This document shows positions 17,634 through 26,414 of a DNA stretch of 58,039 nucleotides, in pieces. Under the pieces are notes generated by a model. It had not been told where the DNA came from. It searched no databases and saw nothing but the letters and a program-made list of their open reading frames with translations. A program made the translations under genes and the position numbers. Each line of letters opens with the position of its first letter. Positions within the stretch are counted from its first letter, which is position 1. The DNA is from Desertibaculum subflavum (GTDB taxonomy: Bacteria; Pseudomonadota; Alphaproteobacteria; Ferrovibrionales; Ferrovibrionaceae). Location: positions 1 to 58,039 of the forward strand of contig QOZS01000039.1 in assembly GCA_003576705.1 (NCBI GenBank), given 5' to 3'.

Positions 17634-18473
17634 GTGACGGCCGCCGGCGACCTGAAGGATCTGGAGCGCCGCGACTGGGCGGCGCGCAGCGGCGCGTGGG
17701 ACAAGTGGTCCGACGCGCTGGCCAAGCTCGCCGAACGGATGAACGCGCCACTGGTCGAGGCGGCCGCGCTCAGCCCGGGCCTCCGCGTGCTCGACCTCGC
17801 CTCCGGCGCCGGCGAGCCGGCGCTGCAGATCGCCCGCGCGGTCGGTCCCTCGGGCCGGGTCGTCGCGACCGATCTGGTGGAGGACATGCTCTCAGGCGCC
17901 AGGCGCCGTGCCGCCGCCATCCAACTCAATCAGGTGGAGTTCCAGGCCGCCGACATGGAGGCGCTGCCTTTCCCCGATGCGGGCTTCGACCGCGTCACCT
18001 GCCGCTTCGGCATCATGTTCGCGCCGGACACGCGGCGCGCCCTGTCCGAAGCGCATCGCGTGCTGAAGCCGGGCGGCCGCGCCGTCTACCTGGTCTGGAG
18101 CGAGATCCAGCGCAACACCATGTTCCAGGTGATCGATGCCGCGGTGCGCAAGCAGCTCGGCTCATCGCCGCTCGACCGCGAGACCAGCCCGTTCCGCTTC
18201 GCCGACGGCACCCTGCCCGGGCGCATGACCGCCGCCGGCTTCGCCCAGGTGAGCGAGCGGGTGATCGGCTGGTCGCCCGAGATCGAGTCCGGCCAGCCGT
18301 TCTGGCGGCCACAACTCGACATGATCTTCGGCGACCGCCTGGCCGATCTCGATGCCGCTTCGCGCACCGCGCTGGACCAGCGGGTGCAGCAGGGCTTCGC
18401 CCGTTACCTCAAAGGCAGCCGCTATTTCCTCACCGCGGAGACGCGGCTGATCGTCGGTACCAAGCCAGGCTGA
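17634..18473 (+). CDS. Class I SAM-dependent methyltransferase (UbiE-like)
   Basis: This 279-residue protein has the Rossmann methyltransferase motifs: VLDLASGAGEPALQIA (motif I, about 51-66), the acidic VVATDLVEDM, ADMEALPFPDAGFDRVTCRF (motif II region) and HRVLKPGGRAVYLVW. The pattern resembles ubiquinone/menaquinone methyltransferases, but the substrate is not identifiable. The N-terminal segment RRDWAARSGAWDKW suggests a small-molecule enzyme. It starts with GTG 8 bases after the TPR gene stop. Confidence 0.85.
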   Translation: MTAAGDLKDLERRDWAARSGAWDKWSDALAKLAERMNAPLVEAAALSPGLRVLDLASGAGEPALQIARAVGPSGRVVATDLVEDMLSGARRRAAAIQLNQVEFQAADMEALPFPDAGFDRVTCRFGIMFAPDTRRALSEAHRVLKPGGRAVYLVWSEIQRNTMFQVIDAAVRKQLGSSPLDRETSPFRFADGTLPGRMTAAGFAQVSERVIGWSPEIESGQPFWRPQLDMIFGDRLADLDAASRTALDQRVQQGFARYLKGSRYFLTAETRLIVGTKPG

Positions 18474-18536
18474 GAGCGTCTTTCCGTCCGCGCGTCCCCT
18501 CCCCTATGCTCGCCGCAAAGCACTGGAGGAAGCGCG

Positions 18537-19574
18537 ATGGCGAAGCGGTGGGTGAAGCGGCCCGAGGGATCGACCTGGGGTGATTTCGGCGAGGACGACC
18601 AGCTCGGGCGGCTCAACCTCCTGACCCCGGAGAAGGTGCTGCAGGGCATCGCGGAAGTGAAGGTCGGCAAGACCTTCTGCCTCTCGCTGCCGCTCGACCT
18701 GCCGGGCGGCAATATCCTGAACCCGCGCCGCTTCCCGCCGATGTTCTACGCCACCGGCCCGATCGCCGAGCCGCGCTACAACTATCCGGTCAGCCGCGTC
18801 GACCCGAACGCGCCCGACATCGTCAGCGACGACCGCGTGCTGATGACGCTGCAATATTCCTCGCAATGGGACACGCTCGCCCATGTCGGTGCCATGTTCG
18901 ATGCCGACGGCGACGGCAAGCCGGAGGCGCTCTACTACAACGGCTGGCGCGCCGGCATCGACGTGATCGGCCCGGTCGACTACCACGGCAACCAGCCCTA
19001 TCCGGACAAGATCGGGGCCCGCAAGCTCGGCGTCGAGAACATGGCCGAGAAGGTAATCCAGGGCCGCGGCGTGCTGGTCGACCTCTACCGCGTCAGCGGG
19101 CCGAAGCGCAGCATCGTCGGTTACGACCTGCTGATGCGGGCGATCGACGACCAGAAGGTGGTCGTCGAGAAGGGCGACATGCTGCTGCTGCATACCGGAT
19201 TCGGCCAGTTCCTGATGGACGGCAAGGGCAAGGCCGATCCGAAGATCATGGTCGACGGCTATGCCCAGCTCGACGGCCGCGACACCCGGCTGCAGGACTG
19301 GATCACCTCGTCGCAGATCGCCTCGCTGATCGCCGACAATTACGGCGTCGAGGCGGTGCCGCCCTCGCCGCCCACAAAGGAGAGCCCGTCCAACCTGCCG
19401 CTGCACCATCACTGCATCTTCAAGCTCGGCATCAATCTCGGCGAGCTCTGGTACCTGACCGAGCTCGCCGACTGGCTGAAGGCGAACAACCGCTCGCGCT
19501 TCCTGCTCACCGCGCCGCCGCTCCGCCTGCCCGGCGCGGTCGGCTCGCCGCCCTCGCCGGTGGCGACGGTCTAG
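18537..19574 (+). CDS. Cyclase family protein (kynurenine formamidase-like fold)
   Basis: This 345-residue protein has the cyclase/formamidase fold. The metal-site His-Asp motif appears as SQWDTLAHVGAMFDADGDG rather than HxGTHxDxPxH, the variant of the long cyclase subfamily. A C-terminal LPLHHHCIFKLGINLGELW strand carries further conserved His residues. Members hydrolyse amide or lactone bonds in aromatic degradation. It opens a tight run with the next three genes (gaps of 4, overlap 4 and 1 bases). GGAGG precedes the ATG by 7 bases. Confidence 0.88.
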   Translation: MAKRWVKRPEGSTWGDFGEDDQLGRLNLLTPEKVLQGIAEVKVGKTFCLSLPLDLPGGNILNPRRFPPMFYATGPIAEPRYNYPVSRVDPNAPDIVSDDRVLMTLQYSSQWDTLAHVGAMFDADGDGKPEALYYNGWRAGIDVIGPVDYHGNQPYPDKIGARKLGVENMAEKVIQGRGVLVDLYRVSGPKRSIVGYDLLMRAIDDQKVVVEKGDMLLLHTGFGQFLMDGKGKADPKIMVDGYAQLDGRDTRLQDWITSSQIASLIADNYGVEAVPPSPPTKESPSNLPLHHHCIFKLGINLGELWYLTELADWLKANNRSRFLLTAPPLRLPGAVGSPPSPVATV

Positions 19575-19578
19575 TGCG

Positions 19579-20217
19579 ATGACGGTCAGCATCGCTGTCT
19601 ACAGCGACTACAAGAGCCCCTACGCCTATCTGGCCAAGGACCCGGCCTACGAGCTGGAGCGCGATTTCGACGTCCGGCTCGACTGGCGGCCCTTTGTGCT
19701 GGATATCCCGGCCTATCTCGGCAGCGCCGAGGTCGGCGCCGCGGGCGAGGTGCTGCGCGAGAGCCGCAACGCGCATCAATGGCGGCGCGTGCGCTACAGC
19801 TATATGGATGTGAGGCGCGCCGCCAACCGGCGCGGCCTCACCATCCTCGGCACCCGCAAGATCTTCGATTCGACCATCGCCGCGATCGGCATGCTCTATG
19901 CCCAAAGAGCGGGCACGTTCCGGCGCTATCACGACATCACCTTCGAGCGCTTCTGGCGTCGCGAGCTGGACATTGAGAGCCCGGAGGTGGTCGGCGCGGT
20001 GCTGGCGGAATCCGGCGCCGACATCGCCGGCTGGCCAGCCTTCCTCGCCGGCGAGGGCCATGCCGAGCGCCAGCGCCTGCAGCGCGAGGCCGAGGAATCC
20101 GGCGTGTTCGGCGTGCCGAGCCTCGTGATCGACGGCGAGCTCTATTGGGGCCGCGAGCACCTGGCCAATATCCGCGAGATGCTGACCGCCGCCGGGCACG
20201 CTAAAAGGACGGGATGA
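19579..20217 (+). CDS. DsbA-family/2-hydroxychromene-2-carboxylate isomerase-like protein
   Basis: This 212-residue protein has the GST-kappa/HCCA isomerase arrangement. The thioredoxin-like start SDYKSPYAYLAKDP has Ser in place of the redox Cys. An alpha-helical insert follows, and GVFGVPSLVIDGELYWGREHL carries the cis-Pro loop. HCCA isomerases use glutathione in naphthalene-type degradation, so an isomerase role is possible but unproven. Its neighbours in the same run point to catabolism of an aromatic or similar acid. Confidence 0.82.
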   Translation: MTVSIAVYSDYKSPYAYLAKDPAYELERDFDVRLDWRPFVLDIPAYLGSAEVGAAGEVLRESRNAHQWRRVRYSYMDVRRAANRRGLTILGTRKIFDSTIAAIGMLYAQRAGTFRRYHDITFERFWRRELDIESPEVVGAVLAESGADIAGWPAFLAGEGHAERQRLQREAEESGVFGVPSLVIDGELYWGREHLANIREMLTAAGHAKRTG

Positions 20218-21143
20218 GCATCCTGTACCTGTCGCCGGGGCGCGACCCGGAACCCTGGCTCGCCGCCTTCGCCCGCGCCATGCCGACCGAGAAGATCGTG
20301 GTCTGGCCCGACGTGCCGGACCCCGCCGCCATCGATATCGCTTTGGTCTGGAAGCAGCCCAAGGGTGAGCTCCAGCGCTATCCGAACCTCCGGCTGATCT
20401 CCTCCTTCGGCGCCGGCGTCGAGCACCTAGTCACCGATCCGGAGATCCCGGCGCATATCCCGATGGTGCGCATCGTCGAGGACCGGCTGACCATCGGCAT
20501 GGCGGAGTTCGTGGCGCTGCACGTGCTGCGCCGGCACCGCTGGCTCGACGAGATCGAGGCGAACCAGAAAGCAAAGATCTGGAAGTGGCTGCCGCCGCGC
20601 GACACGCCGAGCACCACCGTCGGCATCCTCGGCCTCGGCGCGCTTGGGCTCGCAGCGGCCCAGGTGATCCGCGCGCTCGGCTTCAAGGTGGCGGGCTGGA
20701 GCCGCACGCCGAAGCAGGCTGAGGGCATCGAATGCTTCCACGGCCAGGGCCAGCTCAAGGCTTTCCTCGGCCGCTGCGCCCATGTCGCCTGCCTGCTGCC
20801 GGTGACGCCCGAGACCCGCGGCCTGCTGAACCGTGAAGCATTCGCCGCGATGCCGCGCGGCAGCCACATCATCAACGCCGCGCGCGGCCCGATCGTGGTC
20901 GATGCCGACTTGCTGGCGGCGCTCGACAGCGGCCATCTCGAATGGGCGACCTTGGACGTGTTCCACGAGGAGCCGCTACCAGTCACGCATCCCTACTGGA
21001 CGCATCCCCGCGTCACCGTCACGCCGCACAACGCGGCGGATTCGCTGCCCGACTACGTGGTGCCGACCATGGTCGAGAACATCAAACGGGTGCGCAGCGG
21101 CCGGCCGCTGCTCAACCTCGTCGACCGCGCGCGCGGCTACTGA
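20214..21143 (+). CDS. D-2-hydroxyacid dehydrogenase (GhrA-like)
   Basis: This 309-residue NAD(P)H-dependent reductase has Rossmann motif GILGLGALGLAAAQVIRALG (about 143-162), the catalytic Arg in INAARGPIVVD, the Glu in FHEEPLPV and the His in VTVTPHNAAD. The N-terminal catalytic domain and SSFGAGVEHL match glyoxylate/hydroxypyruvate reductase A. It reduces 2-oxoacids to D-hydroxyacids. Its ATG overlaps the previous stop as ATGA. The exact oxoacid is not known, and a catabolic partner is plausible from context. Confidence 0.88.
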   Translation: MSILYLSPGRDPEPWLAAFARAMPTEKIVVWPDVPDPAAIDIALVWKQPKGELQRYPNLRLISSFGAGVEHLVTDPEIPAHIPMVRIVEDRLTIGMAEFVALHVLRRHRWLDEIEANQKAKIWKWLPPRDTPSTTVGILGLGALGLAAAQVIRALGFKVAGWSRTPKQAEGIECFHGQGQLKAFLGRCAHVACLLPVTPETRGLLNREAFAAMPRGSHIINAARGPIVVDADLLAALDSGHLEWATLDVFHEEPLPVTHPYWTHPRVTVTPHNAADSLPDYVVPTMVENIKRVRSGRPLLNLVDRARGY

Positions 21144-21144
21144 C

Positions 21145-22302
21145 ATGACGCCGGCCCGCGTCCTCGCCGCCGCCCGCGATCTGGCGCCCACCATCGCCGC
21201 GCGCGCGGCCGAGGTGGAGGCCGCGCGCCGCCTCCCCGCCGATCTCGCGCGCCAGATGGCCGAGGCTGGCATCTTCCGCCTCGTCATCCCGCGCGCGCTC
21301 GGCGGCATCGAGGCGCCGCCCAACGAATATTTCGACATCGTCCGCCTGCTCGCCCAGGCCGACGGCTCGGTCGGCTGGTGCGCCATGATCGGCGCCACTT
21401 CGGGCCTGCCCGCCGCCTATCTGCCCAAGGCGGAGGCGGCCGAGGTCTACGGCGATCCGCTCACCATCACCGGCGGCGTCTACGCGCCCACGGCGAAGGC
21501 AGTGCTCAAGGGCGACAGCTACCACCTCGCCGGAAAATGGAAATGGGCCAGCGGCTCGCAGAACTGCCGCTGGCTGATGGGCGGCGCCGTGGTGCTGCAG
21601 GACGGCCAGCCGGTGCTCGGCGCCAACGGCGCGCCGGAGACGCGCATGCTGTTCTTCCCCGCCGGCGAGGCGACATTGCACGACACCTGGTACGCCGCCG
21701 GCCTCGCCGGCACCGGCAGCCTCGATGTCGAGGCGCGCGATGTCGTCGTGCCGGTCGCGCGCTCGGTCGCGCTGTCCAGCGACAAGCCGGTACGCGGCGG
21801 CCCGCTCTATGCCTTCCCGGTCTTCGGCCTGCTCGCGCTCAGCATCGGCGCGGTCGGCCTGGGGCTTGCCCGCGGCGCGCTCGACGATGTGCGCGAGCTG
21901 TCCGGCGTGCGCGTGCCGATGGGCAGCCGCCGCCCGATGGCCGAGCGCGCCACCGTCCAGGCCGCCTATGCCGAGGCCGAAGCGCTCTACCGCGCGGCCG
22001 CGGCCTTCTTCGAGAATGCGGTGGCGCGTGCTTACGCCGCGGCGAGCAATGGCGGCGCGCTCGACACGGCTTTGCGCGCGGAACTGCGTCTCGCCGCGAC
22101 GCACGCCACCCGCACCGGCGCCAAGGTGACGCAGATCTGCTGGGACCTCGCCGGCGGCAGCGCCGTGTTCCGCGACGGCACCCTGCAGCGCCGCTTCCGC
22201 GACGCCCATGTCGCGACGCAACACATGATGATCGCCCCGGCCACCTACGAGCTCACCGGCCGCGCGCTCCTCGGCCTGCCGACCGACACGACGACGCTTT
22301 GA
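21145..22302 (+). CDS. Acyl-CoA dehydrogenase-fold flavin monooxygenase-like protein
   Basis: This 385-residue protein has the ACAD fold of group D flavin hydroxylases (HpaB/HsaA type): ADGSVGWCAMIGATSG at about 72-87, WKWASGSQNCRWLMGG, and the C-terminal GGSAVFRDGTLQRRFRDAHV ... ATQHMM segment. The usual acyl-CoA dehydrogenase catalytic Glu motif is absent, which favours oxygenase or related activity on aromatic substrates with a separate flavin reductase. No such reductase is adjacent. It begins one base after the previous stop and ends the run. Confidence 0.85.
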   Translation: MTPARVLAAARDLAPTIAARAAEVEAARRLPADLARQMAEAGIFRLVIPRALGGIEAPPNEYFDIVRLLAQADGSVGWCAMIGATSGLPAAYLPKAEAAEVYGDPLTITGGVYAPTAKAVLKGDSYHLAGKWKWASGSQNCRWLMGGAVVLQDGQPVLGANGAPETRMLFFPAGEATLHDTWYAAGLAGTGSLDVEARDVVVPVARSVALSSDKPVRGGPLYAFPVFGLLALSIGAVGLGLARGALDDVRELSGVRVPMGSRRPMAERATVQAAYAEAEALYRAAAAFFENAVARAYAAASNGGALDTALRAELRLAATHATRTGAKVTQICWDLAGGSAVFRDGTLQRRFRDAHVATQHMMIAPATYELTGRALLGLPTDTTTL

Positions 22303-22305
22303 CGA

Positions 22306-22650
22306 TCAGAGCGCCGCGGCCCAGGCGTCCTTGATCGCTTCCGCCAAGTCGTTGAGGAACACCGAGCCCTTGACCGTGCGCTGCACCAGCACGTTGCGGC
22401 GGTCGGTCTCGTCGCGGCGGCGACGGATCAGCTCGCCGCGCTCGAGTGCGCTGAGGGCGCGGGTGATCACCGGCTTGGCGACGCCGAGCTCGGCCGCGAG
22501 CCCGCGCACCGTGTGCGGCCCGCCGCCGCTATAGACGGTGAGCAGCACGGCGAGCTGGCGCGCCGTCAGGTCGCCGCGCGAGCGGCGCACCGTCGCCTCC
22601 ATGGCGGCGCGGAAGAACCCGATTACGGCGAGCGGCCCCCTCTCCGCCAT
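22306..22650 (-). CDS. MarR family transcriptional regulator
   Basis: This 114-residue winged-helix protein contains LTARQLAVLLTVYSGGGPHTVRGLA, a helix-turn-helix near 45-65 (ELGVAKPVITRALSALERGELIRRRRDETDRRN) and a C-terminal helix. It is short for MarR but complete. MarR proteins usually repress catabolic or efflux genes and respond to phenolic ligands. It faces the catabolic run 3' to 3' and follows the aminopeptidase gene on the same strand with a 22-base gap, so it may be read from that transcript. Confidence 0.85.
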   Translation of the reverse strand: MAERGPLAVIGFFRAAMEATVRRSRGDLTARQLAVLLTVYSGGGPHTVRGLAAELGVAKPVITRALSALERGELIRRRRDETDRRNVLVQRTVKGSVFLNDLAEAIKDAWAAAL

Positions 22651-22672
22651 CGCCTTTCACCCCCTGTTCGGT

Positions 22673-24052
22673 CTATCCCCCGTAGCGCTTGACCAGCAGC
22701 GCGTGCAGGCAGCGCAAAGCCGTCGCCTCGCCGCCGACCGGCCGGCCCGGCCGCTTGTCGGCGTTCCAGGCATAGAGATCGAGATGCGCCCAGGCCTTCG
22801 CCTTGCCGACGAACTCGTTCAGGAACACTGCCGCCGTGACGGCGCCGGCGAAGCCGCCGCGGCTGACGTTGTTGATGTCGGCGATCGGGCTCTCGAGCAT
22901 CTTGCGATAGGGCTTGTGCAGCGGCATGCGCCAGAGCGGGTCGTCCACTTCGTTGCCGAGGCGCGCGAGATCGGCGGCCAGCGTATCGTCGTCGGTGAAT
23001 AAAGCCGGCAGGTCGGCGCCGAGCGCCACACGTGCGGCACCGGTGAGCGTCGCCGCGTCGATCAGCAGTTCCGGCGCCTCGCTATCGGCCTCGGCCAGCG
23101 CGTCGGACAGGATCAGCCGACCTTCGGCATCGGTATTGCCGATCTCGACGGTGATGCCCTTGCGCGACTTGAAGATGTCGCCGGGCCGGAAGGCGCTGCC
23201 CGAGATCGCGTTCTCCACCGCCGGGATCAGCAGACGCAGCCGCACCTTCAGCCCCGCCTGCATGATGGCGCCGGCGAGCGCCAGCAGGATGGCGGCGCCG
23301 CCCATATCCTTCTTCATCATCAGCATGCCGTCGGCCGGCTTGATGTCGAGGCCGCCCGAATCGAAGCACACGCCCTTGCCCACCAAGGTCACCTTGGGAT
23401 GCGAAGGATCGCCCCAGGTGAAATCGATCAGCCGCGGCTCGCGCGCCGCCGCGCGGCCGACCGCGTGGATCATCGGATAGTTCTGGTCGAGCAGCGCCTG
23501 CCCGACCACGGTGGAGAACTTGGCGCCGAACTCTTCCGCCACGCCCTGGGCGGCGGCGGCGAGCTCGGCCGGGCCCATCGCCTCGGTGGGCGTCGAGATC
23601 AGGTCGCGGGCGAAGGCGATCCAGCGGGCCAGTCGGGTCACGCCGGCACGGTCGGCGGATTTGGGCCAGACCAGATCCGGCTTCGGCTTCTCGTCCGGCT
23701 TGCGGAAGCGGTCGAAGCGATAGCTGCCCAGCGCCCAGCCGAGCGCCAAGCGGCTGGCCAGCTCGCCCTCGGGCTCCGCCGCGAGGCGGTAGGTCGCGGG
23801 CGGCAGGTCGGCTGCGGCGCCGGCCAAGGTCCAGGTATCCGGCGCCTTCGCCGTGCCCAGCACCACCGCCGCCACCGTGCCACCGGAACCGGGCACCAGG
23901 CTTACGCTGCCCGCCTCGGCGCGGAACGCCGTCGCGTCCAGCCAGCGCGCCGTCTCGGCCGGCTGACCGGCCTTGAAGGCGTCGAGCCCTTCCTTCGGCA
24001 CGAGGTGGATCGGCACGGCAGAACTGGATGGGTCGACGAGACGCAGCTTCAC
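22673..24052 (-). CDS. M17 family leucyl aminopeptidase
   Basis: This 459-residue enzyme removes N-terminal residues from peptides, using two metal ions in a hexamer. The M17 signatures are present: VGKGVCFDSGGLDIKP at 224-239 with the catalytic Lys, and NTDAEGRL at 306-313. SPIADINNVSRGGFAGAVTAA carries further active-site residues. The GTG at 24052 has GGAG 8 bases upstream and gives the expected N-terminus; longer upstream readings are antisense shadow. Confidence 0.95.
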   Translation of the reverse strand: MKLRLVDPSSSAVPIHLVPKEGLDAFKAGQPAETARWLDATAFRAEAGSVSLVPGSGGTVAAVVLGTAKAPDTWTLAGAAADLPPATYRLAAEPEGELASRLALGWALGSYRFDRFRKPDEKPKPDLVWPKSADRAGVTRLARWIAFARDLISTPTEAMGPAELAAAAQGVAEEFGAKFSTVVGQALLDQNYPMIHAVGRAAAREPRLIDFTWGDPSHPKVTLVGKGVCFDSGGLDIKPADGMLMMKKDMGGAAILLALAGAIMQAGLKVRLRLLIPAVENAISGSAFRPGDIFKSRKGITVEIGNTDAEGRLILSDALAEADSEAPELLIDAATLTGAARVALGADLPALFTDDDTLAADLARLGNEVDDPLWRMPLHKPYRKMLESPIADINNVSRGGFAGAVTAAVFLNEFVGKAKAWAHLDLYAWNADKRPGRPVGGEATALRCLHALLVKRYGG

Positions 24053-24157
24053 GGGCGGTACTCCGGATCGGGCACCGGCCAGCATGGCGAAGCCATACCC
24101 GCTTGAGAAGGGTGGCCGAGTTTGGCATGGCTGCGGTCCCGCAGAAGGAATCGAGAG

Positions 24158-24799
24158 ATGTCCGCCCTCACCCTCGTCATCGGCAACAAGAACTACTCGT
24201 CCTGGTCGCTTCGGCCCTGGATCGCGCTGAAGCAGACCGGCGCCGCCTTCCGCGAGATCCGCATACCCTTGCGCCAGCCCGATACCCGCGCGCGCATCCT
24301 GGAGCACGCGCCGGGCGGCAAGGTGCCGATCCTGAAGGACGGTGGACTCACCGTATGGGAATCGCTTGCCATCCTCGACTACCTGGCGGAGAAGTTCCCG
24401 GCCGCCGGGCTGTGGCCGACCGATGCCGCCGCCCGGGCCGAGGCGCGGTCCATAGCTGCCGAGATGCATGCAGGCTTCGTGGCGCTGCGCCAGCAGCTGC
24501 CGATGGACATCCGCAGCCGCAAGCCGCTCAAGGCCGACGAAGCCGCACAAGCCGATATCGCCCGCATCCTCGAAATGTGGCGCGGCGCCCGGGCGCGGCA
24601 TGGCAAGGGCGGCCCGTTCCTGTTCGGCACCTTCACCGCCGCGGATGCCATGTACGCGCCCGTCGCGACGCGGTTCCGCACCTATGGCGTGGCGCTGGAC
24701 CCGGTGACGGCCGGCTATGTCGACGCCGTCTTCGCGCTGCCGGCGATGCAGGAATGGGTGGCGGCCGCAACGGCCGAAGCGGAAGTGATCGACTACTGA
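24158..24799 (+). CDS. Glutathione S-transferase family protein
   Basis: This 213-residue protein has a different GST N-terminus from the YfcG type: LTLVIGNKNYSSWSLRPWIAL, with Ser residues in the position of the usual catalytic residue, then GGKVPILKDGG and WESLAILDYLAEKFP for GSH binding. The C-terminal domain holds TFTAADAMYAPVATRF. The NYSSWSLR pattern occurs in tyrosine-poor beta/zeta-like bacterial GSTs. The ATG has AGAAGGA upstream. The 3' end overlaps the TAXI gene by 7 bases, convergent. Confidence 0.9.
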   Translation: MSALTLVIGNKNYSSWSLRPWIALKQTGAAFREIRIPLRQPDTRARILEHAPGGKVPILKDGGLTVWESLAILDYLAEKFPAAGLWPTDAAARAEARSIAAEMHAGFVALRQQLPMDIRSRKPLKADEAAQADIARILEMWRGARARHGKGGPFLFGTFTAADAMYAPVATRFRTYGVALDPVTAGYVDAVFALPAMQEWVAAATAEAEVIDY

Positions 24800-25812
24800 G
24801 TGGGGGCGGCCGCCAGCCGGCCGAGCTCGCGGTAATAGCGCTCGGCGCCGGGATGCAGCGGCGTCGCGACGCCGGCCAGGGCGGTTTCGATCTTGATCAG
24901 CCGCGCCTTCGGGTGGCCGCCGTCGAGCAGGTGGCGGCTGCGGGGATTCCACAGCGCCTTGGTCACCCAGTAGATCAGGCTCTCCTCGGCTTCCGCCGGG
25001 ACGATCCATTGCGCGCCGATGCTGAGCGTCTCCACCGTGTCGATGCCGGCATAGGTCCCGCCGGGAATCGAATCGCGGGCAAAGAAGCGGTGCCGCTTCA
25101 GCACGCGCACCGATTCCGCCCCGGCGATCGGCAGGATGTCGATCAGGTTCGACCGGGCCAGCTCCTCGATGATCGGCGCCGGATAGCCAGCGATCAGGAA
25201 GAAGGCATCGAGCTGGTCCTGCTCCATCATGTCCGCTGCCGCCGCCGGGTCCACTTCCAGCAGCTTCAGCTGGCGCGGCTGGATGCCGTGCACGTCGAGA
25301 ATCAGTTCGGCATTGGACCGCGTGCCGGAACCCGGCGTGTCGAGCGAGACACGCCGGCCGATCAGGTCGCGGAACTTTTTGATGCCGGCGGATTTGCGCA
25401 CCACCAGGTGCAGGCTCTCAGGATAGAGATTGGTGATCACGCGCAGGTTGCGCAGCGGGCGCTGGCGGAACGCCCCCTGCCCGTTCACCGCCGCATAGAC
25501 GATGTCGGCTTGTGCCAGGGCGGAATCGGCAAGCAGGGCCGACACTGCGCTGACATTGGCGATCGATCCCTCGGTCGAGATCGCCACGGCGATCAGCCCG
25601 GGTACGCCGCAGCTGCCGCCGGTGCGGCAATCGCGAGAGCCGGGCGGATTGGAGATCACCGAGGCGAGCGCCGCGCCGACCGGAAAGTAGGTGCCCACAG
25701 GGCTGCCGGTGGCAATGCGGAAATAGCGCAGCTGCTGCCCGCTCGCGGGAGCCGCGAAGGCGGCGCCGGCCAGCGCACCGGCCGCGCAGGTGAGGAAAGT
25801 TCGGCGATCCAT
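24793..25812 (-). CDS. TAXI family TRAP-type solute-binding protein
   Basis: This 339-residue protein starts MDRRTFLTCAAGALAG, a Tat-type signal peptide (twin Arg, then FLT). The mature part is a TAXI binding protein: FRIATGSPVGTYFPVGAALA, then a CRTGGSC cysteine pair, STEGSIANVSAVSALL and IVYAAVNGQG. TAXI proteins bind substrates such as 2-oxoglutarate or glutamate for TRAP transporters. No DctM or DctQM-like permease is adjacent, so its permease must be elsewhere. Confidence 0.88.
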   Translation of the reverse strand: MDRRTFLTCAAGALAGAAFAAPASGQQLRYFRIATGSPVGTYFPVGAALASVISNPPGSRDCRTGGSCGVPGLIAVAISTEGSIANVSAVSALLADSALAQADIVYAAVNGQGAFRQRPLRNLRVITNLYPESLHLVVRKSAGIKKFRDLIGRRVSLDTPGSGTRSNAELILDVHGIQPRQLKLLEVDPAAAADMMEQDQLDAFFLIAGYPAPIIEELARSNLIDILPIAGAESVRVLKRHRFFARDSIPGGTYAGIDTVETLSIGAQWIVPAEAEESLIYWVTKALWNPRSRHLLDGGHPKARLIKIETALAGVATPLHPGAERYYRELGRLAAAPTQ

Positions 25813-25916
25813 GCACCAATCATGCGCCACCACGGGGCGGGGTTGAAAGGGTCTCGTTACGATCTCCGCCCTAACCTGCCCTCTGCCGGCCCCAGCAGGC
25901 CCGGGGCGGAGTTCGA

Positions 25917-26414
25917 GTGAATTCGATGAAACTTGCATCCATTCGCCGCCACGGTAGCAGCGGGCCGACCGGTTCGGTCGTCCCGCCGATGCCCGGCGAC
26001 GATCCCTATCGCCACCTTGCGCGCAGCCTGTTCGACGGCGCCGAGGATGCGCTGCTGCTGCTCGATCCCGCCGCCAAGGTGCTGGCTGCCAACGCAGCCT
26101 GGACGGAACTGACCGGCCATGCCCGCGCGCGGCTGATCGAACGCAGCATCTATGCACTCGCCGAATCGCACGAGCCGGACGGATTGGTCGACTGGCTCGC
26201 CGGCAGCTTCCCGAGCCTTACCGCGACGGTCGAGACGCGGGTCGTGTTCCGCCACCGCGGCGGCTTTCGCCTCGATATCGCGCTCCGGATCGAGCCGGTG
26301 CTCGACAGCGCGAAGCGACCGGTGCTGTGGCTGGTGCGGCTGAAGCCGGTCCGGTCGGAAGGCGGCTATCGCGCCGGGCGCCGCTCCGCGACGGCCAGCC
26401 GGCGCGGCGAATAG
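25917..26414 (+). CDS. Single PAS-domain protein
   Basis: This 165-residue protein is essentially one PAS domain (about 30-150): SLFDGAEDALLLLDPAAKVLAANAAW, ELTGHARARLIERSI, then RHRGGFRLDIALRIEPVLD. No kinase, GGDEF or DNA-binding part is attached. It may be a stand-alone ligand or cofactor sensor, or dimerise with another protein. The GTG start has GGAG 5 bases upstream. The 3' end overlaps the convergent SemiSWEET gene by 49 bases. Confidence 0.72.
   Translation: MNSMKLASIRRHGSSGPTGSVVPPMPGDDPYRHLARSLFDGAEDALLLLDPAAKVLAANAAWTELTGHARARLIERSIYALAESHEPDGLVDWLAGSFPSLTATVETRVVFRHRGGFRLDIALRIEPVLDSAKRPVLWLVRLKPVRSEGGYRAGRRSATASRRGE

Noticed and set aside
24053..25009. N-terminal extension of the leucyl aminopeptidase reading frame
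   Set aside because: The 319 added codons lie antisense to the GST gene at 24158-24799 and lack any domain; GTG 24052 has a good ribosome-binding site.
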